Source: Filosporella fistucella (Eukaryota > Ascomycota > Leotiomycetes > Helotiales). From it: 64,000 bases of DNA. Made by a program: the position numbers and the translations under genes. This document shows positions 45,593-56,510 of the stretch, in pieces. The notes under the pieces were generated by a model. That model had not been told where the DNA came from. It worked only from the letters and a program-made list of their open reading frames with translations, and searched no databases. How positions within the stretch are numbered: position 1 is the stretch's first letter; the number at the start of each line of letters is the position of its first letter. The stretch is taken from the NCBI GenBank assembly GCA_030077755.1, contig JAQJZZ010000015.1, positions 682,001-746,000 of the forward strand, in the 5' to 3' direction.

Positions 45593-45792
45593 AAAATCTC
45601 CTATCCGTGGCATGCCTTCTTCCTTTTAGATCAAATTTCATCAACTTCGCAAGCTTCAAACTATCAACCCTCTGAAATAAACCAAGAAACAAACACAGGA
45701 GACGATACTCAAAGCTGCAAGAGTACAAAGCTCAGATCGGAGATAGAGACTCTGGCCGAGAAACACCTTCCAAAATTTTCCAGTAGTCAAGA

Positions 45793-46093
45793 ATGCCGCC
45801 ATTCCCAGTTCCAGCTGGCTCAGCCTATCGCTACTTATGCTGTGGTATGTATTACACTAGTATTGCCCTGTCGATGAGCTAATCAGAATCATCCAGCTTG
45901 CCACAGGTTCTACCTTGACGGTTCGACGTCCAAGTGCGGATACCGAGATTGTGGTCATCACCGGGGAGATACAGTCTATCCTCCGCATCCGAGTTATGAA
46001 GGAGAGGCATACAAATGTAATTGCACCAAGCAAGCCCTAAATCCCGCAGTGGTACAGCAGTTGACCACCGCTCGGTATTATGGAAACCATTAG
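45793..46093 (+). CDS. Small Cys/His-rich protein, cluster copy D
   Basis: Two exons, 45793-45844 and 45897-46093 (52 bp intron GTATGT...CCAG), give 82 aa. It opens MPPFPVPAGSAYRYLCC, continues ACHRFYLDGS, then KCGYRDCGHHRG and YKCNCTKQ, with a helical-looking tail (VVQQLTTARYYGNH). It is the only cluster member on the plus strand and is divergent from copy C, with which it shares CCAC-x-RFYLD. The intron is in phase 1 in the same codon as the other three. Composition and length otherwise differ, so the duplication is not very recent. Function unknown. Confidence 0.7.
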
Positions 46094-46691
46094 CCTCTGT
46101 CGAGTTGAAGCAGTTCATCTTGAACGCCATTAGCCTGTTTATGAACAATACATTCTAAGATACTTCACATCGATGGGAACTTGGTGAATTTTAAGTGACG
46201 CCTACGAAAACATTTGTCTATTGTCTTGATGTTTGTCTCGGGTGAACAGAGCTTGTATTGTGTTCTTGTAAACTCTGGTTGGATTCTACCATGCTAATAG
46301 CTGTCCTGGCCGTGATTTAGAAGGAAATAAGTACCATAGGCCTGTGACAGTCCAGAAATGCTGAGTTAAAGCGTGTCTTGCAAAATTCGACTTAGTGAGA
46401 GCAAATTACCTTTGCTTCTGTTGCTTCTCTTCTGGCAAAAGACTTTTGTGAGCAAAATAACGTGAATCAATATTTCAATGCATTGTGGCGTGATGAGAAT
46501 GGAATAAGACTCCTCTTGCTGAATATTGGAACAAGCCATGCTTTTAAGATTCAACACCCTAAATTCTCAAGGCAGAAATCAATTATTTTCTCTACGTTCC
46601 TTGAAACAAGAGGTTCACTGAGATGTTGAACAAAGAAAGTGGGCTCGAAAGTTTGGAGTTATTACTTGCTGCTGAAAGGAGTGAAGAAGTC
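46094..46691. other. Convergent 3' region, no gene
   Basis: Between copy D and the DmpA-like gene. Nothing recognised. Confidence 0.55.
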
Positions 46692-48095
46692 TTAAATAAT
46701 AACGCGATATTTCGCCAAAGCCTCCTTCACATACCCAATAGGAAACCCATCCAAGCGTATCTCATCAGCACCTGTTCTTCCATCCCTACCCGCAACCATG
46801 GAGTTCAAAATTGCTTCTTCAGTGGCCTCAGAAGCAGCCCGAAACATAGTATCCATGCTCTCATTCTTGATGATCTCAATCTTGTTCACCTCGATAACAC
46901 CGACTCCTTGCACTTGAGCGACCGTCGATACCTCGTCCGTATTGCTGGCCGTAGATATCGCGAGGATGATGTCTCCAGAGTGGTTTCTACCAACACCATG
47001 GCCGCCAACTTGAGCGAGACCAACGGCGCAGTGTCTGGCGAGACGATTGAGCTGGTGCGGGAGCATGGGAGCATCGGTTCTGCTTGATGTTAGTGGATTA
47101 TCTTCAGTTAATGAACTAATAGATTGAACTCACATCAAGATGATTACAATACTACCATCGTCGGCTTTTCCGCCTGCTGGTCTTTCTTTGGTGTCTTGCT
47201 TCTCTTCTTTTTCTGGTGGAGTTGTACGTTCGACCTTCATATGAACCGGACTGCCACGATACCTCAAGATCAGCTTTCCTACCGGCACTCCACCAATTTG
47301 TAAGTCATGTGTATGTCCATAATTGCTCTGCACCAATACGCCAACAGTATAACCCCTCTCGCCTTCCAAGCCTTTGACTGTACGAGAACTGGTACCTGTA
47401 CCGCCTGGAAACATGTGACAGGTCATCGATGCTCCACCTCCATTTTGTCCCTCGAGTACTTCAGCTTGGCCATTGCCATCAGTTGCAGCTTTGAAGGCCG
47501 CAAAAACGTCTTCAGCAGTCAGGGCAGAGTTGTGAACATCGTTGAGCCACCAATCTGCTGTTTCGCCGACAACAGGAGTACCATAAGCATGCGAGATTGT
47601 GTCAAGAGATGACCCTTTCTCTCGTGCTTGTTGCAGAGTCCATTGCCAAATTGTCTGGAAGACTATGCCCAAAGAGCAGGAGTTTGTCAGAGCAATTGGC
47701 TACTCGAGATGTCAGTGCATCAGCTCTAAAACAGAATTGGGCTTTCTGAGAAAGCTGAAGACCAGTTGAGATCTTACAGTGTTTGTGTAACCCCAATCAC
47801 GAATTTGATAGCTGCCTGTCACTTCTCCATTGCCATTTAAGGTGTGCATTCCTGCGTAACATGGAACCGATATCTCGTCGGGATGGCGGGGTAGAATCAC
47901 AGTCACGCCTTTGAGAAGTGAAGTCTTGTCGGCTCCAACAGTGACTTGACCAATTCGGACACCTTAGATGTGTCAATCGCAGCGCCATACAAAAGACAGC
48001 AGCGACTTACCTGCGACATCTAGAATGGAGTTCTTGGGGCCAGCTGGCAAGGAGCCAGGATCATAGCCAAGATCACGAATTGTCATACGTGCCAT
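46692..48095 (-). CDS. DmpA/BapA-type aminopeptidase (peptidase family S58)
   Basis: Four exons (48095-48011, 47962-47778, 47699-47134, 47079-46692) give 407 aa. The opening RMTIRDLGYDPGSLPAGPKNSILDVAGVRIGQVTV is typical of DmpA/BapA enzymes. These are synthesised as precursors and cut themselves in front of a Ser that becomes the N-terminal nucleophile. Here the site is Gly272-Ser273 (DDGSIVIILITDAPM). Other family blocks are NTPIALTNSCSLG, VVGETADWWLND and HCAVGLAQVGGHG. Members release N-terminal D- or beta-amino acids or L-residues from small peptides and amides; the specificity here is unknown. A Lys/Glu-rich insertion just before the cut site may form a flexible linker. No signal peptide. 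Confidence 0.88.
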
Positions 48096-48959
48096 TTTGA
48101 TATATTGCGTCGATAAAATAGTTCTGTTCCTTCAATTCGGCGATTGTAATCTTCTGCAGCTGAGTCTATGGTATTGGACGTAAACGAAAGAAAGTGACGA
48201 ATCTGGCAAAAAGCGGGGTAAAAGTGTGATGAAGTTTTTTTCGGTGGACATTCGCGGGGTTCGATGAATATTTTAAATTGAAATAGATATCCAAATTCAT
48301 TCGTCCAAATTTATATCTTTGATATAAAACAAAATTTCAAGGTATGTCACCTTCCTAAAGCAGCATGATGTCGGCCGTGACTCAGAATATGCGGTAGTGG
48401 CAGTGGCAGTAAGAACTGATGCAACAGCTGATGCGCCAGCTTGACAATGTAGGGTCCGGAGAAGGGGAATACATCCGGAATAAAATCATTCATCAAATAA
48501 ATTTGCATAAGTAGGTAGTACCCCAGTTGCCACTTATTGGTTTGAAGTGATGCGAAAGGGGGTCAGGGTCAGTCAGGAGTCAAAAGTGGGGTAAGGGCTC
48601 ACTCGGTTATGCCCCTTTTCTCGAATATAGAGAGAAAACTTGTACCAAGAACTCCTACCTTCAGGCATGTAATGGTGGAATACATGTCGAGTATTTAAAG
48701 CCGGTAACCAACGAATTGCTGATATGCCAATCATTGGTGTTCTCTTTATCTATTTGTTCCTTAAATCTTCCTGCATACTCTACAAGCAGCAGCAGATGTC
48801 ATTACTCTCTCTGTATTGCCCTAGAGTTTTGTCATGCTTTGATTTCTTCATACCATCAGATCCCTTGTATGGGCCCCAAAGGTAATATGGCACCTTTCGA
48901 TATCAACCATTGATCACATTTTTGAACACAAAAGTATTATCTTCTCCTAAATTTAGGAG
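48096..48959. other. Intergenic, upstream of the DmpA-like gene
   Basis: AT-rich promoter side of the gene and about 600 bp beyond. No gene. Confidence 0.5.
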
Positions 48960-49320
48960 GCAGGTTTGACACAATCAAAACCGCTTTCTCGAGTAATAGT
49001 TTGGCACCTGAGAAAAGAGTCTATGTTTATCTTCACTGAATTTTGTCGCAAATCGCAGCACCACCGCAAGGTGTCCTGTCCTTTCGACTCTAGGCGTCTC
49101 AAGTGGAATACCGAGGTTTTGTTGGATAGGTATCGTAGAGTTGTGGAGTCTTGGTCAAAGCTATCCGGAAAAATAGTATATCCTCGTCTTGACCAAACTT
49201 CTTGCGCATCGTAGCACCTTGGCAAGGCCTCCACTCTTTATGTCCTCAGGTGCCTTACGGTTTGGAAAGGTTTTGTCGCATATCGTACATTTGCGGGGCC
49301 TGAATTTATATCCTTCTGTT
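48960..49320 (-). pseudogene. Decayed C2H2 zinc-finger array (relic)
   Basis: On the minus strand three diverged finger-like units can be read. One near 49230-49300 is PRKCTICDKTFPNRK. One near 49180-49240 is LAKVLRCARSLVKTR. One near 48990-49095 is HLAVVLRFATKFSEDKHRL. They lie in frames broken by stops, and several zinc ligands are lost. The exact 10-mer TTTTGTCGCA (plus strand) recurs at 49041 and 49271, as expected from a repeated finger unit. I read this as remains of a zinc-finger gene. A chance resemblance is possible, because only one unit keeps its C-x2-C pair. Confidence 0.35.
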
Positions 49321-50111
49321 AGCAGGATCATATTTTCTCCGAAGTTTTGGAGAAGTAATTGCTAGCTTTATTAGATACATGATAAGTGAAGTGGAGTATA
49401 TTATACGGTGGTATCGATCCAATCTGTGTAGAAGAGATCATTGAGTTAAATTGCTGTAGTATCTATACCACCACATCCTGCAGCAGGACTTTACCGGGTC
49501 TAGAAATGAAGTAGAATGAGGGGAATTCGGATTCGACAGCTTTAAGGTAAATAATACGTTGTTATAGAGGTCATGATCTATGAGATATTAATGGACTCCC
49601 TATTTTAGACTGTATTTTGGATATCTCTTGCCACAATCTCAGTAGCTTTTTGGGCAAGGTAGCTACAATTACAGAAGGAATTCAATGACCCTGAAGTTTT
49701 GTAGTAGGGTTGAACAGTGTCAGCCGCTAATTTAAATCAAACCAATCTGTGAATTACGCCAACCGAAAAAACATAACATATGGTGTGCTTGTTCACTATT
49801 CCTTTTGCTTTGATCTTTCCTCTTTTTACAATTCATCTCGGCAACGTCAACCCGAGCAATGTGCAAAGTACAACACTTCAAGGCTATGACACAAGATCAG
49901 ATATTAACATCATGATCCTCAATAATGCTTCACATTGCACATCACAAAAACAGTAAATTGACAGGGAACCTGAATGTCAGCTGATATCACATGATTAAAC
50001 TCCGAAAGTGGGGTCGATGAGGTAATTTGGCAGTGGACGATTTCCTCGTATACCTTTCATCAATATCAAGGATCCATTTATTTAGATAGAGTTGCTTTTT
50101 AGATTTCAACG
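49321..50111. other. Intergenic, upstream of the M24 gene
   Basis: AT-rich and stop-rich. No gene or repeat recognised. Confidence 0.5.
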
Positions 50112-51677
50112 ATGCTTATCCCATTGTCTATCCTTATCCAGCCCCTTATTTTTCTCTCTTTGCTCACACCATCTCTCACAATCTCCGACCACCCCTCTAA
50201 AGCTCCCACTTACCACACACTCCCCCCTCTTCGGACCCAGCTCTCAATCCAAGATAAATGGCGTAGCGAGCGAATTGGCAACATCCCTTCAATTTTGAGA
50301 AAACACAATGTAGATGCTTGGCTCGTATGTATCTCTCATTTCTTCTTGAGTATCCCGCTCTAGCTCCGGACTTAGTTTACTCACAATCCCCAGATCTCCC
50401 AACGTGAATACAGCGAAGACACCACCTTCTTCTCTCTCAAACACGCCACTCAATTTTCCGCCCGTCGTCGTACACTCCAACTCCACCTCGCCAACCCTCT
50501 CGCTGGAACCTCATCCAGCTACTCATGGATCGACAACACACCTCACATCTGGACATCGCTTCTCTCTATCCTAGAATCACAGGACCCAAAAACTATCGCT
50601 ATTAATATCGATGCTGATATAGCTTTCAGTAGCGGTATGCATGCTGGTGAGTTGATGGAGATTGAGAAACAGGTTGGTGAGAAATGGACCAGGAGGTTTG
50701 TGAAAGAGAGTATGGTTGGAGTGGAAGTGGTTGGGACTATGATTGGAGAGGGGAAGAGGGAGTGGTATGGGAAGTTGATGGAGACGAGTTGGGCGATGAT
50801 TTCGGAGGCATTCAGTGAGAAAGTTGTTAAACCTGGAGAGACGACTACTGTGGTGAGTACTTCAATGCCAAAATTTCTGACACTTCCTTTTTCTTTTTTC
50901 GGTTTTCTTTTTGGAGAACTCATGATATGATAGGACGTCGAATGGTGGCTTCGTGAAAAGATCCAAGCCATGAATTACACCACCTGGTTTCAACCAGACG
51001 TCTCAATCGTAGGCAAAGACGATGGTTTCGGCAACCCAGAACCTGAACCAGGTCATCCAGACACTATTAACTACGGTGATCTTCTCCATGTTGATTTTGG
51101 CGTCACAGCTATGGGTATGAATACCGATACCCAACATCTTGCATATGTTCTCTACCCCGGAGAAACAGAGAAAGATATCCCTCAAGGCATGAAAGACGGA
51201 TTGAAGAAAGCAAACCGAGTACAGGATATCGTGAAGAGTCACATGCAGATCGGTGTGAGCGGTAATGAAATATTGAAGAGGTGTTTGGAAACAATGAAAG
51301 AGGAGGAAATTGATGGGAGAGTGTATTCACACCCTATTGGGGATTGGGGACATTCAGCAGGGACATTGATAGGTGAGCATGCTTTTCTAGCAGAAACGGC
51401 GATGACTGACGGAATAGGAATGTTCAATCTCCAGGATAAAGTGCCGATTCTTGGAGATATACCTCTTTTGAATCGCACTTGGTATAGTGTTGAGTTATAT
51501 GCTGAGCATTTCGTGCCGGAACGCAATAAGACAATGAACTTTTACCTTGAGGAGGACATCTACTGGGTTGAAGGTAATACCTGGGAGTGGGTTCATGGTA
51601 GACAGGAAAGATTTCATCTGATACATACCGAGAAGGAAAAGCAAGAAGGTGGCTTCAGGGTACAAGAGTTGCGATAA
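50112..51677 (+). CDS. Secreted M24-fold (Xaa-Pro aminopeptidase/creatinase-like) protein
   Basis: Three exons (50112-50324, 50394-50852, 50934-51677), all phase 0, give 471 aa. Residues 1-23 are a hydrophobic signal peptide ([23 protein letters not shown]). The N-terminal creatinase-like domain includes [21 protein letters not shown]. The pita-bread domain shows likely metal-site positions: [35 protein letters not shown] and [10 protein letters not shown], with WVEG near the end. The order is that of M24 peptidases with Asp, Asp, His, Glu, Glu ligands. Sequence around each motif departs from canonical methionine or Xaa-Pro aminopeptidases, so activity is likely but not certain. It would act outside the cell or in the secretory pathway. 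Confidence 0.8.
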
Positions 51678-51875
51678 TTTCAGCATGTAGCCTTCAGATT
51701 CTGCAGCTGATATCATAAAATCATTGATCTGCCAGTAGTCATGAATCACCAGGACCGTCCATGGTCCAACGCCTGTCAAGCATGATCTTCCTGGTATAAT
51801 GTGAGCGCCATGTACCACAATGAGATTTCCAACGCCCCAAAAACGCCAATATCGAGATGTACCACGAGCGAAAGT

Positions 51876-53137
51876 TCAGAACTACATATTTGTTAGCTTC
51901 AGCTTTGAGCGATAGAAGCGTGCTGCTTACAAGTTTCAGGGGTGTTCTGTTCAAACCTCTCGTGAAATTGCACATGGCACGTTGCTTGTTTGGTCGCTGT
52001 TGAAGTCGTCGAAATGCCTCTTGGATATGTCGTGGTTCAACAGGCGTGCGTCCTTCGGAGGGAGGATCGAAGAGACCTTGAATCTTTCGCTTCTTTCCTC
52101 GCTGCTCGCCACCTGTTTTATCCTTAACTAGATCTTCTTGCTCTTTGATTTTCAACGCCTCTTCTGTAAGAGTTTGGACAATCTCAAATGTCAAAAATCC
52201 TAAGATATCCACGATATCATCATTGGGTTTCGAGTCAGTGACAACACCGAATCCTGCCCACTCTTTAAAACGCTTTCCTTTCCGAAATGTGAACGACGCT
52301 TGGCGGTATTCGGACCATGTAACATATTCCTCTTTAGTCATAGCTTTTGTCCGCTCATCGGCTTTCTTCAGTCTCTGCAAAGTGGCGTAATTCATCTCTT
52401 CTTCGTCCTCATCCTCCTCATCTTCTCTTTCGGGAACTTCCTGATTATAGAAAGACGGTACCTCCCAGGGTAACCCGACTTTTGCCTTCTTGTTTTTCTT
52501 GGCAGTATCCACCACTGGTCCTCCTGCAACCGCGCCTCCAGGCTCGTCTCCGGCTCCCAGGTCCGCGTCTCCTCCTTTGTCATCCGAATCCTTCACATTC
52601 TTTCGGACATCTTTCCACGAAAGGAAAGTACGCAATCGCGAAACCTTGGCTTGATCGTGCCGAATGAGGAATATCAAATCATCAGTGGATATGGATCTGC
52701 TTCCTCGTCGAGATGCTTGTTCGGTGCATTGTCGGAGCTGTGTGGAATTAGCAAAAGTATTGTTGGCACACGGGAAAGGCACGTCGTTTCGTGTAAGACA
52801 TACCATTTCAATGACCTGCTGCCGTACAATCTCTTCAATCATACCTGTAGTTTCGGCGGAAGCTTCAGCAGTTTCTCCAGAGACGTACATCATCTATACA
52901 CCACATTGTCAGCAAAGATTCCAACGGAGGATCAAGCTGCTACTATTGGCAATGCCGAGCATGAGCTGTGGCGGTCCGGTGGCGATTTGGCTTATTCACG
53001 ACGCTTTCGCTGACAGTTGTACAGCCACCACGGCTCAATGCCAGGCATAGCAAACATCATGCCCGAAAGAGGAGGAAAGAATTGGAGGTGCTGACCTGCT
53101 GGATCTCCGTCCGATACTTGGCCGTTTTGTCCGCCAT
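51876..53137 (-). CDS. SPT3: SAGA complex subunit SPT3
   Basis: Exons 53137-53096, 52893-51931 and 51881-51876 give 336 aa, nearly the length of yeast Spt3 (337). The first intron is 202 bp. The N-terminal histone fold reads [29 protein letters not shown], then [40 protein letters not shown], which is the Spt3 signature. A Gly/Ala and acidic linker follows, then a second TAF13/TAF11-like half ([53 protein letters not shown]). Spt3 links SAGA to TBP at promoters. The third exon codes for only Phe-stop. If its intron is kept, the frame runs on to a stop at 51739. The start lies 632 bp from the divergent ATG22 gene. Confidence 0.92.
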
Positions 53138-53768
53138 GATGTCTGTTCAATCTGTTGTTAGAAGGATGCAGAGTGTGCAACTGTAAACCAGGAACGTTGA
53201 AACAGAAGCAAGTAACCAGAAGATCCTTCCCTCAAGTGCTGTAGCCTATAGCGGTGGTATGATAGCCTTGAGTAGTATTTCCGGATGCATTGAAATAAAT
53301 ATATTTGGTCTGAAGTCACATCAGAATGAGGCTCGTTGCGGAAATTCTACGCGAGGCTGAGCGGCTGATGTAATGTGGAGGATCTGCGCTTGCCCGTTTT
53401 AGGCTGCATATTTCTGCCGCCCCTCTCCCGCACAAACTCCTACCGCCCCAAGTAAGTACCTTTGTACCGCTTTCACGGATTATATCTGTATCTGAATAAA
53501 AGAATCTCATGTCTAGAAAACGCAGACAAGCTCTATACATTTTTCACGTGTACACCAACGATATTTCATTCTCTTAATCATCGAAATTCTCAGCCATGCT
53601 ACAATACTTTCATCCAACTGATGTCATCTTCGGAAAGCCGGCTTCTGATTCCTGACTAATGTGGAGTCAAAATATTGAACATTTTTGTTTCACACCGCTT
53701 CAAGATTCTACAATCCAACTCTAGGATATACACATATATTTGATCAGTTACTTCTCCAAACATTTAGC
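53138..53768. promoter_or_regulatory. Divergent promoter SPT3 / ATG22
   Basis: 631 bp between two start codons on opposite strands; no clear TATA box. No gene inside. Confidence 0.45.
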
Positions 53769-55726
53769 ATGGACAACGAAGAAGGTCTAGGCTCGCGGCG
53801 CCGACGTCGACCAAGATACGAAAACGAAGATACATCTGCCACTACCACCGAAGAATTGAAGGGATTTTACGCTTATGGAGTCGCGGCCGAAGTATTTGCA
53901 GTCTGTGGTGTTGGTGAGATTCTCATCTTATTCTTTGTGATTGATTCATCTAATTCGTTGCTCTTACAGGATCATTTCTCCCGGTGACACTGGAAGCACT
54001 CGCCCGTGAGAGGGGGGTGCTATTCTCGGACCGTACAACATCATGTGTAGCCAAAGCGGCACAAAATAGTGGAAGTAACCTGGCAAGACGGCTGCTAAGC
54101 AGGGGATCAGACACCAACAACCAGTGTGTAATCAAAGTGCTCGGGGTAGAGATCACCAGTAAGAATGCTACATGGCCAAACCACAATGGTCTTCGGGATC
54201 TCTAGCTTACTTCATTCTCAGCGTCTTCCTTCGCTATGTATACCTTCTCAATAGCAGTATTTGTGCAAGCGCTGGCTCTCGTGTCTTTTAGTTCCGTTGC
54301 CGATCATGGTTGGTGACTCCCATCCTTGAAGAAAACAGCTAACAACAGATGAGGACATTATCGTAAACGATTTCTTGTGGCATTTGGCTACACTGGAGCT
54401 GCTACTTCTATGGCTTTTATCGCCGTTGTTCCACATTTATATCTTGTGGGATCTCTACTCGTCATCATAGGAGTGACTTGTCTAGGTTCAAGCTTTGTTC
54501 TTCTAAACTCGTTCCTGCCTGTCCTTATTTCCAACCATCCCGACAACATACCAGCTAGCCATCAGAGGAGTTCTAGATCACCGTCTATACATTTAAGTCC
54601 CTTATCTCCTGGTCTAAGATATAGAGAGTCTGCCGAGTACCCGCTTCAACATGATGTGAACGTGGATCCGAAATCTGTCTCGCCTGATTCTTCCGACTTG
54701 AAATTGTCCACCAGGATCTCTTCCAAAGGGGTGGGACTTGGTTATATCGCCGCGGTATTTGTCCAAGTCCTCAGTATTCTTCTACTTTTCGTGATGTCTA
54801 AGATGTCGCTCTCAACGACTCTTCCTCTACGAATGGTTCTGTTCCTAGTTGGCTCGTGGTGGGCTGCATTCACAATACCAGCTTCCATCTATTTGAAAGC
54901 CCGGCCTGGCCCTCCTCTTCACAATGTGTCTAAAGCCGGACATTTGCAGTCTTGTCTAGCCCACATCACGTTTGCATGGCTTTCACTTTTCAGAACAGTC
55001 AAGGTGGCTTTTCAACTTCGCCAAGTCGTGATTTTCCTGGTCGCTTGGTTTCTTCTCTCGGATGCAACTGCAACCATCTCGGGAACTGCCATTTTGTTTG
55101 CCAGGACGGAGTTACAGATGGGGACTGTAGCAATTGCGCTATTGTCTATCACTGCAACCAGTGCGGGTATCGCTGGTGCATTTGCTTGGCCAATAATTTC
55201 TCGTCGCTTTGCGCTGCAGACCAATCGTGTTATCGTGGCTTGCGTTCTTCTGATGGAGATCATTCCGTTGTATGGTTTGCTTGGCTACATATCTTTCGTG
55301 AAGTCATGGGGCGTAGGAGGGCTTCAGCAAATCTGGGAGATTTACGCATTGGGGTTCCTGCTTGGTTTTGTCATGGGCGGTCTGTCCTCGTATTGCAGGT
55401 CCTATTTCGGTTTGCTCATTCCACCGGGAAGTGAAGCTGCCTTTTACGCTCTATACGCTATAACTGACAAAGGGAGCTCTGCTGTTGGCCCAGCCATTGT
55501 GGGCGTAATCGTCGATGCTACTGGGCAGATTCGACCAGCTTTCGGGTTTTTGGCTCTTTTAGTCGCTCTTCCAATTCCAATATTGATTTTCGTCGATGCC
55601 GAGAAGGGTCAAGCTGATGCAGCAAGAATGGCAGGTGCACTGCACCAGACCGAAGACTCCGAGCAAATCCAAAATGACACCGATACAACACAAGAAGCAA
55701 CAAGATTGATGAGAGACCATGATTAG
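53769..55726 (+). CDS. ATG22: Vacuolar amino-acid effluxer ATG22 (MFS-type)
   Basis: Four exons (53769-53913, 53970-54158, 54222-54308, 54354-55726) give 597 aa. After a basic start (GSRRRRRPRYENED) comes [38 protein letters not shown], a typical Atg22 opening. Exon 3 supplies SFAMYTFSIAVFVQALALVSFSSVADHG. About 12 membrane segments follow, with a polar loop around residues 205-260, as in the Atg22 family. In yeast the protein exports leucine and other amino acids from the vacuole after autophagic breakdown. The exon 3 acceptor (TTCTCAG at 54221) was chosen because an earlier TCTAG acceptor leads to a stop. The C-terminus carries a polar Gln/Thr/Asp tail ending TRLMRDHD. Confidence 0.9.
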
Positions 55727-55926
55727 TCTAACCTCAGATGAACATACAAAATTTATGTGGCATATCCTCCCAATGGACATCCCATGACACCACTTCAACG
55801 CCTATCATCAGTCATCCCCAGGCGATATAACCTCCACTTGCATATTGTACCCTGGACATGAATATTACAATTTACGCGCTCATAAGTTGCTTCGGGCCTA
55901 TTGAATCTCTTTCAGGTCGCTGCAGA

Positions 55927-56510
55927 CTATTTTGAATCTCCTTCTTTTTGAGAATCTCCCCCTTTCGAGTGCTCCAGATCTACTCGGAAAACCGTTGCTA
56001 TTCTTGCTAGGCTATAGTAGAAACCCTTGCTGATTTGTGAGATTCAGTCAGGCGAATGAGAGAAGTTCTTACCTGCATCGTTACCACTTCCACTAGAGCT
56101 TGGTCGCTGAAGCATTCCCTCGCATTGTCGAAAACATTATCACTGACGTCGGGACCCGCAATGACCTCGTCCACAAAAGCCAGCAATGCTTTGTCTTGTT
56201 CTGACCAAACACTTGCTGCGATGTTCCCCTCCATCAACGCCTCGACTTGACGATCTGAAATCCCCGTCGCTCGAGCAATTTGTATGTGTTGCTTGCACTG
56301 ATAATCGCATGCCAGTCGTACCGCATTTAGCAGGCAAACCAACTCACGTTGGTAGGGTGTAAGTGAAGTATCGCGGAAGCAAGCCGTTCCCAAGGATATT
56401 GCGTGAGGTAGAGTTGAAGGTGAATGTGCCCAAAGTCTGAACAAATTCAGAGGAGGTATTCCCGCAGGTAAGACACTGGCAGGGCGATACGGTATGCGTA
56501 CAGGAGACAT
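55927..56510 (-). CDS. Carboxymuconolactone decarboxylase (CMD/AhpD-like) family protein
   Basis: Two exons, 56510-56073 and 56025-55927 (47 bp intron), give 178 aa. MSPVRIPYRPASVLPAGIPPLNLFRLWAHSP leads into the helical CMD core: TACFRDTSLTPYQRELVCLLNAVRLACDYQCKQHIQIARATGISDRQVEAL, then DKALLAFVDEVIAGPDVSDNVF and ALVEVVTMQGFYYSLARIATVF across the junction. Fungal members with this layout are uncharacterised enzymes of the CMD fold. The redox C-x2-C of true AhpD is missing, so peroxidase support is unlikely. The 3' acceptor CAAG|GGT is inferred because it restores the conserved GFYYSLARI segment; reading through the intron would end the protein earlier. An extra G in a run of five within the tail fixes the stop at 55927. 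Confidence 0.78.

Larger units (their letters stand above)
45044..45792. promoter_or_regulatory. Divergent upstream region of copies C and D
   Basis: 749 bp separating two divergently transcribed cluster genes. It contains one TATTTAAG box for each: minus strand 45223-45230 and plus strand 45585-45592. No gene. Confidence 0.45.
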
